Notes under the pieces: generated by a model
The model's input: the letters and a program-made list of their open reading frames with translations, nothing else
Told to the model about the DNA's origin: nothing
Database searches by the model: none
Program-made: the position numbers and the translations under genes
Shown: positions 57,842 to 64,000 of the stretch, piece by piece
Layout: every line of letters starts with the position of its first letter
Position numbering within the stretch: position 1 is the stretch's first letter
NCBI GenBank assembly: GCA_964235945.1
Contig: CAXSDV010000005.1
Coordinates: 31,948 to 95,947, forward strand
Source of the DNA: JASLDZ01 sp964235945
GTDB taxonomy: Bacteria > Pseudomonadota > Alphaproteobacteria > Caulobacterales > Caulobacteraceae
Length of the DNA: 64,000 bases
Direction: 5' to 3'

Positions 57842-59260
57842 GTGAACGCCGTCCATCCCCAAGCGCTGGAGCGCCTGAAAGCCGCGGCCGGCCCGGACGG
57901 TTGGTCCGACGATCCCGACCGGCTCCATCCCAAGCTGCGTGAATGGCGCGGTCGCTGGACGGGCGACACCCCGCTGCTCCTGCTGCCGCGGAACGTCGGG
58001 CAGGTGGCGGCGCTGGTGCGCGCCTGCGCGGCGGACGGCGTGGCGATCACGCCCCAGGGCGGCAACACCGGCCTCGTCGGCGGCCAAACGCCCGCGGGCG
58101 AGGTGCTGCTGAGCCTGGAGCGCATGAACGCCGTGCGCGAGGTCGACCCCCTCGGAAACGTGCTGGTGGTGGAGGCCGGGGCCGTCCTCGCCGCCGTTCA
58201 CGCCGCGGCGGAGGCGGCGGACCGGCGCTTCCCCCTCAACCTCGCCTCCGAGGGTTCGGCCACCGTGGGCGGCCTCGTGTCCACCAACGCGGGCGGGACC
58301 GCGGTGGTGCGCTACGGCGCCATGCGCGAGCAGGTGCTGGGGCTGGAGGCGGTGCTGCCCGACGGTTCGGTGTGGAACGGCCTGTCGCGCTTGCGCAAGG
58401 ACAACACCGGCTACGACCTGCGCGGCCTCCTGATCGGGGCGGAGGGCACGCTGGGCGTGGTCACCGCCGCCTCCCTGCGGCTGCGACCTCGCCCGGCCTC
58501 GCGCGCCACGGCCATGGCGGGCCTGACCTCGCCCGAACACGCCTTGGACCTTCTTGCGCGGCTGCAGGCGGCGGCCGGCGGCGAGGTGGAGGCGTTCGAA
58601 CTGATCGGCCGCACGGGGATCGACCTCGCCCTGCGCCACTTGCCGGGCGCGCGCGACCCCCTCGCCTCCCCCCACCCCTGGTACGTGCTGGCGGAGGTGG
58701 CGAGCGGCCGTCCGGGAGCGGCGGAGGCGGCGCTGGAACCCGTGCTAGCGCAGGCGCTGGAGACGGGCCTGGTGGATGACGCGGTGCTCGCCGCCTCCCT
58801 CGCCCAGGCGCGCGCCCTGTGGGCGCTGCGCGAGGGCCAGTCGGCGGCGCAGAAGGGCGAAGGGGCGGCGTGGAAGCACGACGTGTCCGTGCCGGTCGCG
58901 TCGGTTCCCCGCTTCCTGCGGGAGGCGGGAACGGCGATGGAGGCCTACGCGCCCGGCGTGCGCGTGGCGGCCTTCGGGCACCTGGGCGACGGCAACATCC
59001 ATTACGACGTGCTGCGGCCGGAAGGGGCGGACACGCCGCGGCTGGACGCGCTCCACGTGGAAGGCCGCGACGGCGCCATGCGGATCGTGCACGACCTGGT
59101 CCACGGCCTGGGCGGCTCCATCTCCGCCGAGCACGGCCTGGGAGCGATGAAGACCGCCGAAGCGCTGCGCTACAAGGACCCGGCGGCGGTGGCGGCCATG
59201 CGCGCGGTGCGGCTGGCGCTGGACCCGGGCCGGATCATGAACCCGCGCGTGCTTTTCTGA
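57842..59260 (+). CDS. FAD-binding oxidoreductase, D-2-hydroxyacid dehydrogenase (GlcD/DLD-like)
   Basis: 472 residues of the PCMH FAD-linked family. FAD site ITPQGGNTGLVGGQTP and EGSATVGGLVSTNAGGTAVV; RKDNTGYDLRGLLIGAEGTL; the C-terminal cap has FGHLGDGNIHYDVL and ISAEHGLGAMKTAEAL with the metal-site histidines. It oxidises a D-2-hydroxyacid such as D-lactate or D-2-hydroxyglutarate and passes electrons to a quinone or ETF. GTG start. yaaA follows after 26 bp. Confidence 0.92.
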   Translation: MNAVHPQALERLKAAAGPDGWSDDPDRLHPKLREWRGRWTGDTPLLLLPRNVGQVAALVRACAADGVAITPQGGNTGLVGGQTPAGEVLLSLERMNAVREVDPLGNVLVVEAGAVLAAVHAAAEAADRRFPLNLASEGSATVGGLVSTNAGGTAVVRYGAMREQVLGLEAVLPDGSVWNGLSRLRKDNTGYDLRGLLIGAEGTLGVVTAASLRLRPRPASRATAMAGLTSPEHALDLLARLQAAAGGEVEAFELIGRTGIDLALRHLPGARDPLASPHPWYVLAEVASGRPGAAEAALEPVLAQALETGLVDDAVLAASLAQARALWALREGQSAAQKGEGAAWKHDVSVPVASVPRFLREAGTAMEAYAPGVRVAAFGHLGDGNIHYDVLRPEGADTPRLDALHVEGRDGAMRIVHDLVHGLGGSISAEHGLGAMKTAEALRYKDPAAVAAMRAVRLALDPGRIMNPRVLF

Positions 59261-59286
59261 AGCTCCGCCGCTAGAGGGGCCGCCCC

Positions 59287-60057
59287 ATGCTGTTCGTGCT
59301 CTCCCCCGCCAAGACGCTGGACTTCAGCCCGCCGCCCGCCGATTTGCCCGCCACGCGCCCGGCCCTCGCGCGCGACACCGCGGAGCTGGCGCAGGTCGCC
59401 CGCGGCCTGTCCGCCGCGGACCTCAAACGGCTGATGGGGATCAGCGACAAGTTGGCCGAGCTCAACGTGGCGCGCTTCGCGGCCTTCCGGCCGGGCGCAC
59501 GCACGGGCGGAGTGCAGGCGGCCCTGGCCTTCGCGGGAGACGTGTACACGGGGCTGCGCGCCCGCGAACTGGACGCGGAGGCGCTCGGCTGGGCGCAGGA
59601 CCGGGTGCGCATCCTGTCCGGCCTCTACGGCGTGCTGCGCCCCCTGGACCGCATCCAGCCCTACCGACTCGAGATGGGCGTCAAGCTCGAGACCGCGCGG
59701 GGCGCTTCGATTTACGAGTTCTGGGGCGAGCGCCTGGCCAAGGCGCTGGACGCCGCCGGCCGCGGCCAAGCCGACCCGACCGTCGTCAACCTCGCCAGCC
59801 AGGAGTACTTCGGCGCGGTCGACCGGCGCGCGCTCAAGGCGCCGGTGGTGGCCTGCCAGTTCAAGGAGGAGGCGGCGGGCGCGCTCAAGATCGTCAGCTT
59901 CTACGCCAAGGTCGCGCGCGGGCTGATGGTGCGCCACGCCGTCGACGCCCGCGCGGAGCGGGTGGACGACCTCAGGCGTTTCGATCGCGCGGGCTATCGC
60001 CACCGGCCGGAACTCTCCTCGGATACGGAGCTGGTGTTCACCCGCCCCCACCCCTGA
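59287..60057 (+). CDS. yaaA: Peroxide stress protein YaaA
   Basis: 256 residues, normal for YaaA (DUF328). MLFVLSPAKTLDFSPPP, KRLMGISDKLAELNVARFA, VYTGLRARELDAEALGWAQD, RILSGLYGVLRPLDRIQPYR, LEMGVKL and VVNLASQEYFGAV are family-specific. YaaA lowers intracellular free iron during peroxide stress and limits DNA damage. It belongs to a run of plus-strand genes with short spacing. Confidence 0.95.
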   Translation: MLFVLSPAKTLDFSPPPADLPATRPALARDTAELAQVARGLSAADLKRLMGISDKLAELNVARFAAFRPGARTGGVQAALAFAGDVYTGLRARELDAEALGWAQDRVRILSGLYGVLRPLDRIQPYRLEMGVKLETARGASIYEFWGERLAKALDAAGRGQADPTVVNLASQEYFGAVDRRALKAPVVACQFKEEAAGALKIVSFYAKVARGLMVRHAVDARAERVDDLRRFDRAGYRHRPELSSDTELVFTRPHP

Positions 60058-60075
60058 CGCCCCGCGGAGACCTCC

Positions 60076-60768
60076 ATGCCCACCCTGCTGATCACCGGCG
60101 CCAACCGCGGGCTCGGGCTCGAGTTCGTGCGCCAGTACGCCGCCGACGGCTGGGAGGTGGTCGCCGCCTGCCGCCGGCCGGACGACGCCGCCGAGCTCAA
60201 GGCGTTGAGCGAGGGCGCGGGCGGGCGCGTGCAGGTGCAGGCGGTGGACGTGGCCGACGCGGCGTCGGTCGTCGCCCTCAAGGCGGCGGTGGGCGGGCGC
60301 CCGCTCGACCTGGTGATCGCCGGCGCGGGCGTGTACGGCGGCGACCGCCAGGACGTGGGCAACCTGGACTACGACCTCTGGATGGAGGTGCTGCGCGTCA
60401 ACACGCTCGGTCCCGTGCGGGTCGCCGAAGCGTTCGCCGACAATCTGGCGGCGGCGCCCGGCGCCAAGCTCGTGGCGGTCACCAGCCTGATGGGCTCCAT
60501 CGCCGATTCGAGCGGCGGCGCCATCATCTACCGCTCTTCCAAGGCGGCGCTGAACATGGCGTTCAAGAGCGTGGCGATCTCGCTCAAGCCGCGGGGGATC
60601 ACCGCCATGGTCATGCACCCGGGCTGGGTCCGGACCGACATGGGCGGCGGGAACGCCCCGACCACCCCCGAGCAGTCGATCCGCGGCATGCGCCAGGTGA
60701 TCGACGCGTTGACGCCGCAGGACGCGGGAACCTTCCGCGACTTCACCGGCAAGACCCTGGCCTGGTGA
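60076..60768 (+). CDS. Short-chain dehydrogenase/reductase, C-factor-like
   Basis: 230 residues. NAD(P)-binding LITGANRGLGLEFVRQYAAD, the NNAG-equivalent VIAGAGVYGG, catalytic Ser in AVTSLMGSIADSSGG and Y-x3-K in IYRSSKAAL. The C-terminus HPGWVRTDMGG and the short length resemble C-factor (CsgA) type SDRs. Substrate unknown. Its stop nearly touches the next SDR gene. Confidence 0.88.
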   Translation: MPTLLITGANRGLGLEFVRQYAADGWEVVAACRRPDDAAELKALSEGAGGRVQVQAVDVADAASVVALKAAVGGRPLDLVIAGAGVYGGDRQDVGNLDYDLWMEVLRVNTLGPVRVAEAFADNLAAAPGAKLVAVTSLMGSIADSSGGAIIYRSSKAALNMAFKSVAISLKPRGITAMVMHPGWVRTDMGGGNAPTTPEQSIRGMRQVIDALTPQDAGTFRDFTGKTLAW

Positions 60769-60776
60769 GGACCCGC

Positions 60777-61577
60777 ATGCCCTCCCCCGGCGTGGACCTC
60801 TCGGGCCAGGCGGCCGTCGTCACCGGCTCCACCAGCGGCATCGGCCTGGCCCTGGCCGGCGCCCTGGCCGGCGCGGGCGCGGACGTGATGCTCAACGGCC
60901 TGGGCGACCCCGCCGAGATCGAGGCCGCGCGCGCCCGCCTGGCCGCCGAGCACGGGGTGCGGGTGCTGCACCACCCCGCCGACATGACCCGGCCGGAGGA
61001 GATCGCCGACCTCATCGCGCGAACGCAGGGCGAGTTCGGCCGGCTGGACGTGCTGGTCAACAACGCCGGGATCCAGCACGTGGCGGCCATCGAGGACTTC
61101 CCGGCCGCCCGGTGGGACGCGATCCTGGCCATCAACCTGTCTTCGGTGTTCCACGCCCTGCACGCGGCCATCCCGCCCATGAAGGCCGCCGGGCGCGGGC
61201 GCATCGTCAACATCGCCTCCGCCCACGGCCTGGTCGCCTCGCCCTTCAAGTCGGCCTACGTGGCGGCCAAGCACGGGGTGCTGGGCCTGACCAAGACCGC
61301 GGCGCTGGAGCTCGCGCGCACGGGGGTGACCTGCAACGCCATCTGCCCGGGCTATGTGAAGACGCCGCTGGTGGAGGCGCAGATCGCCGATCAGGCGCGG
61401 GCCCGCGGCATGGACGAGGACCGGGTGATGACGGAGGTGATCCTGGCGGCCCAGCCCAACAAGCGCTTCGTCGAGTACGCCGAACTCGCGGGCCTGCTGC
61501 TCTACCTCGTGTCGGACGCGGGAGCCTCGGTGAACGGCGCCGCCCTGTCCGTCGACGGCGGCTGGACCGCCCAGTAG
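60777..61577 (+). CDS. bdhA: 3-hydroxybutyrate dehydrogenase (SDR family)
   Basis: 266 residues. VVTGSTSGIGLALAGALAGA, VNNAGIQHVAAIEDFP, catalytic Ser in VNIASAHGLVASPFKS, Y-x3-K in AYVAAKHGVLGLTK, ICPGYVKTPLVEAQIADQAR and the C-terminal SVDGGWTAQ are hallmarks of D-3-hydroxybutyrate dehydrogenase, which links PHB breakdown to acetoacetate. The ATG at 60777 is preceded by a GAGG ribosome-binding site; a GTG at 60765 overlaps the upstream stop and is the alternative. Confidence 0.9.
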   Translation: MPSPGVDLSGQAAVVTGSTSGIGLALAGALAGAGADVMLNGLGDPAEIEAARARLAAEHGVRVLHHPADMTRPEEIADLIARTQGEFGRLDVLVNNAGIQHVAAIEDFPAARWDAILAINLSSVFHALHAAIPPMKAAGRGRIVNIASAHGLVASPFKSAYVAAKHGVLGLTKTAALELARTGVTCNAICPGYVKTPLVEAQIADQARARGMDEDRVMTEVILAAQPNKRFVEYAELAGLLLYLVSDAGASVNGAALSVDGGWTAQ

Positions 61578-61686
61578 CTCCGCGCCCGGCCGGGCGGCGC
61601 GGGGTGCGCGTTCCCGTTCGGTGGACGCGCCCGCCGCGCTGGGCTAGGCCGTGGCCGATCTGCAACGACGACGCTATCGAGACTCC

Positions 61687-62115
61687 ATGATCGACGAACT
61701 GGTCCAACGCGCCGCCGGCTCCACAGGCCTCTCGCCCGAGCAGGCGCGCCTGGGTCTGTCGGCCGCCCTGTCGCTGATCCAGAAGCACGGCGAGGCCGAC
61801 AAGGTGGGAGGCCTGTTCCAGGCGATACCGGGGGCCGAAGGGCTGGCGCAGGACGGGGCGGCCATGACGGAGCAGAAGTCCGGCGGCCTCATGGGCGGCT
61901 TGATGCGCGGCGCGGGGGGCGCGGGCGGCGCGGCCATGAGCGACGCCATGGCGTTGGGCCAGAAGCTGACCAAGCAGGGCGTGACCACCTCCGACATGCA
62001 GAACATCCTGCCCGTCGCCATGCAGTTCGTGCGCGAGAAGACCGGCCAGGACCTGCTGCGCGACGTGCTGGGCTCGATCCCGGGACTCGGCCCGTTGATG
62101 ACCGCCGGCGCCTGA
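61687..62115 (+). CDS. Small DUF2780-like Gly/Met-rich protein
   Basis: 142 residues. The N-terminal half (MIDELVQRAAGSTGLSPEQA then LGLSAALSLIQKHGEADKVG, GLFQAIPGAEGLAQ) matches the pattern of DUF2780/DUF2267-like proteins: two helices around a G-L-x-P-x-x-A turn. A Gly/Met-rich hinge follows, then MQNILPVAMQFVREKTGQDL LRDVLGSIPGL. Function unknown. ATG 61687 chosen; a GTG 12 codons upstream is possible. Confidence 0.72.
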   Translation: MIDELVQRAAGSTGLSPEQARLGLSAALSLIQKHGEADKVGGLFQAIPGAEGLAQDGAAMTEQKSGGLMGGLMRGAGGAGGAAMSDAMALGQKLTKQGVTTSDMQNILPVAMQFVREKTGQDLLRDVLGSIPGLGPLMTAGA

Positions 62116-62248
62116 CGCGCGGACCCGGGCGATCGGGCGATCGGGCGGACCTGTTCGAGGTTCGCTGACAGCGGCGCCAGGGGAGCGGGGCCGACAAGCG
62201 GCCCGCCAACGCCTATCTTGGGGCGCACCGCCGCCGCAGGACCCCGCC

Positions 62249-63235
62249 ATGGACGCCGCCAACCCTTCCATCGAACCGGTCGGCCACGCCCGCCAGGGCC
62301 GGGGCCGCATCTACGACAGCCCGCTCGACCTGATCGGCGACACGCCGTTGGTGCGCCTGCCGCGCTTGTCGGCGGAGATGAAGCCGCGCGCCGAGGTGCT
62401 GGCCAAGCTCGAGTATTTCAACCCGCTGTGCTCGGTGAAGGACCGCATCGGCGTGGCCATGATCGAGGCGCTGGAGGCGGCGGGCGAGCTGCACCCCGGC
62501 TCCACCCTGGTGGAACCCACCAGCGGCAACACGGGCATCGCCCTGGCCTTCGTGGCCGCCGCCAAGGGCTACAAGATCGTGCTCGTCATGCCCGAGAGCA
62601 TGAGCGTGGAGCGCCGCAAGATGCTCTCGCTCATGGGCGCCCGGCTGGAGCTGACCCCGGCGGAGAAGGGCATGCGCGGCGCCGTGGCCCGCGCCCAGGA
62701 GATCCTGGCGGAAATCCCGGGCTCGGTCATGCCCCAGCAGTTCGAGAACGAGGCCAACCCCGCCATCCACCGCGTCTCCACCGCCGAGGAGATCTGGAAC
62801 GACACGGCCGGCGCGGTGGACGTGGTGGTCGCGGGCGTGGGCACCGGCGGCACCATCACCGGCGTCGGTCAGGTGCTCAAGGCGCGCAAGCCCTCCCTGC
62901 GCATGGTGGCGGTGGAGCCGGAGGCCTCCCCCGTCCTGTCGGGCGGCGCGCCCGGCCCCCACAAGATCCAGGGCATAGGCGCGGGCTTCGTGCCGGGCGT
63001 GCTCGACCGCGGGGTGATCGACGAGGTGGTGCAGATCACCAACGAGGAGAGCTTCGACATGGCGCGCCGCGCCGCGCGCACGGAGGGCCTGCCCGTGGGC
63101 ATCTCGTCGGGCGGCGCGATCTCCGCCGCCTTCCGCCTGGCGGCGCGCGACGAGTACGCCGGCAAGCAGATCGTGGTGATCGTGCCCTCCTTCGCCGAGC
63201 GCTACCTGTCGACGGCCCTGTTCGAAGGCTTGTGA
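62249..63235 (+). CDS. cysK: Cysteine synthase A (O-acetylserine sulfhydrylase)
   Basis: 328 residues. PLP lysine in LCSVKDRIGVAM (Lys64), substrate loop EPTSGNTGIALAFVAA, PQQFENEANPAIH, the phosphate-binding GVGTGGTITGVGQVL and the C-terminal SSGGAISAAFRLA. Joins O-acetylserine and sulfide to cysteine. The stop overlaps the start of vsr (GTGA). Confidence 0.95.
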   Translation: MDAANPSIEPVGHARQGRGRIYDSPLDLIGDTPLVRLPRLSAEMKPRAEVLAKLEYFNPLCSVKDRIGVAMIEALEAAGELHPGSTLVEPTSGNTGIALAFVAAAKGYKIVLVMPESMSVERRKMLSLMGARLELTPAEKGMRGAVARAQEILAEIPGSVMPQQFENEANPAIHRVSTAEEIWNDTAGAVDVVVAGVGTGGTITGVGQVLKARKPSLRMVAVEPEASPVLSGGAPGPHKIQGIGAGFVPGVLDRGVIDEVVQITNEESFDMARRAARTEGLPVGISSGGAISAAFRLAARDEYAGKQIVVIVPSFAERYLSTALFEGL

Positions 63236-63693
63236 GCGAGGAGCCCTCCACGGACGTCTTCACCCCCGAGCAGCGCTCGGCGGTGATGGCGCGGGTGCGG
63301 GGCAAGGATACGAGGCCCGAGCTGGAGGTGCGCCGCATCCTCACGCGGCTGGGCCTGCGCTACCGCCTGCACCGGCGCGACCTGCCCGGCTCGCCGGACG
63401 TGGCCTTCATCGGCCGGCGCACGGCCTTGTTCGTCCACGGCTGCTTCTGGCACGGCCACGACTGCCGCCGCGGCGCGCGCGTCCCCAAGCAGAACGCCGC
63501 ATTCTGGGCCGCCAAGCTCGCCCGCAACCGGGCGCGCGACACGGAGGTGCAGGCGCGCCTGTCGGCCCTGGGCTGGCGCAGCCTCGTCGTGTGGGAGTGC
63601 GAGCTGCGCGACAAGGCGGCGCTGGAGGCGCGCCTGGCCTCCGACCTCGCGCCGCTTCCCGCAAATGCTGTTGCGAGTCGATCTCACACGTGA
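63232..63693 (+). CDS. vsr: Very short patch repair endonuclease Vsr
   Basis: 153 residues. The Vsr pattern: SAVMARVRGKDTRPELEVRR, LRYRLHRRDLPGSPDVAFIG (catalytic Asp) and FVHGCFWHGHDCRRGARVPK with the conserved His/Cys zinc-site residues, then FWAAKLARNRARDTEVQARL and the strand SLVVWECELRD. Vsr nicks next to T:G mismatches made by deamination of 5-methylcytosine. Normally it sits beside a cytosine-5 methyltransferase; none is in view. GTG start overlapping the cysK stop. Confidence 0.92.
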   Translation: MSEEPSTDVFTPEQRSAVMARVRGKDTRPELEVRRILTRLGLRYRLHRRDLPGSPDVAFIGRRTALFVHGCFWHGHDCRRGARVPKQNAAFWAAKLARNRARDTEVQARLSALGWRSLVVWECELRDKAALEARLASDLAPLPANAVASRSHT

Positions 63694-63724
63694 CAGCTTG
63701 CGGGTCTCCTCGGGAGCCCGCGCC

Positions 63725-64000
63725 ATGTCCTTTCTCCGCCCCGCCCCCCTCGCCCCGCCCGCCGACGTGCGCGAACTCACCCAGGCCGAGCACTTGGTGT
63801 TGTTCGGCTTCCGCGCCACCGCGCTCGGCCATGGCGACTGCCCGGTGCTCCATCGCACCTTCCACGGCTTCATCGGGGCGGAGGCGGAAGGCGCGCTGTG
63901 CAGCCTCCTCGTGTTCGTGCGCGTGATCGGCGGGGCGGGCCGCCGGCGGGTGCGGCTGCAGCCGCCCGGCTGCTGCGTGGTCAGCCCGGACGAGGGCCTG
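63725..64000 (+). CDS. Hypothetical protein, cut by window end
   Basis: 92 residues before the window stops, frame still open. It begins MSFLRPAPLAPPADVRELTQ and continues AEHLVLFGFRATALGHGDCP and LLVFVRVIGGAGRRRVRLQP, with three cysteines (GDCP, LCSL, GCC). No family recognised. It is 31 bp after vsr on the same strand. Confidence 0.6.
   Translation, partial: MSFLRPAPLAPPADVRELTQAEHLVLFGFRATALGHGDCPVLHRTFHGFIGAEAEGALCSLLVFVRVIGGAGRRRVRLQPPGCCVVSPDEGL

Overview
The window is very GC-rich (I judge over 70% by eye), gene-dense bacterial DNA. It reads as an alphaproteobacterium, most probably Caulobacterales (Caulobacter/Phenylobacterium-like). Pointers are a ChpT-type histidine phosphotransferase beside a CheY-like receiver and CheR, an HWE-family histidine kinase, class I lysyl-tRNA synthetase, a DUF2093 protein, a TonB-dependent receptor and several exported peptidases. 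This is inference from gene content; no marker was searched. Three runs of exactly 100 N (24743-24842, 34479-34578, 46770-46869) show a scaffolded draft. At two further places (about 1550-1735 and about 9895) genes are broken without any N.

Layout. 1-1.6 kb: ffh 3' end, rpsP, rimM; the usual trmD and rplS do not follow, and a LysR-like scrap sits there instead. 1.7-9.5 kb: GAF/PAS/HWE kinase, Nudix hydrolase, TonB receptor facing a Tat-exported PhoD phosphatase, CitE-like lyase. 9.5-11.2 kb: head-to-head remnants of a glucuronyl C5-epimerase domain and an N-acyl-D-amino-acid deacylase. 11.2-18.7 kb: cdh, a VanZ-like protein, ugd, a DPP-IV-type peptidase and an M13 peptidase, with a candidate small RNA between the peptidases. 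18.8-22.3 kb: a small ketosynthase/ACP set, a GNAT and two MliC-like genes. 22.3-26.4 kb: tadA, rluB, rsmD (cut by a gap), a metal-binding/fRMsr fusion, ydbL and ynbE. 26.4-34 kb: ydbH, a FucP-type sugar permease with an AGE epimerase, and queC-queE-queD. 34.2-39.7 kb: a gapped exported protein, a coupled ATP-grasp/flavin monooxygenase pair, tRNA-Met(CAT), then glycosyltransferase plus asparagine synthase. 39.8-47.5 kb: an acidic protein, a TetR-like regulator, proC, ybjN, ubiK, lysS, an ABC exporter and an S24 repressor. 47.5-57.8 kb: a membrane protein, tldD, a POT transporter, DUF427, DUF72 and DUF2093 proteins, an acyltransferase, cheR-cheY-chpT and two Gly/His-rich exported proteins. 57.8-64 kb: FAD dehydrogenase, yaaA, two SDRs, a DUF2780-like protein, cysK, vsr and a gene cut by the window end.

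How the genes work together: most are housekeeping (translation and tRNA/rRNA modification, cysteine and proline synthesis, envelope upkeep). The periplasmic peptidases, PhoD, the TonB receptor and the POT transporter suit a heterotroph scavenging peptides and phosphate esters. I see no phage, transposon, CRISPR or complete defence island. The best leads for undescribed biology are the ATP-grasp/LLM pair, the tRNA-abutting GT4/AsnB pair, the metal-binding/fRMsr fusion, the structured intergenic RNA, the KAS/ACP set and the TetR-like protein with a duplicated acidic-proline motif.
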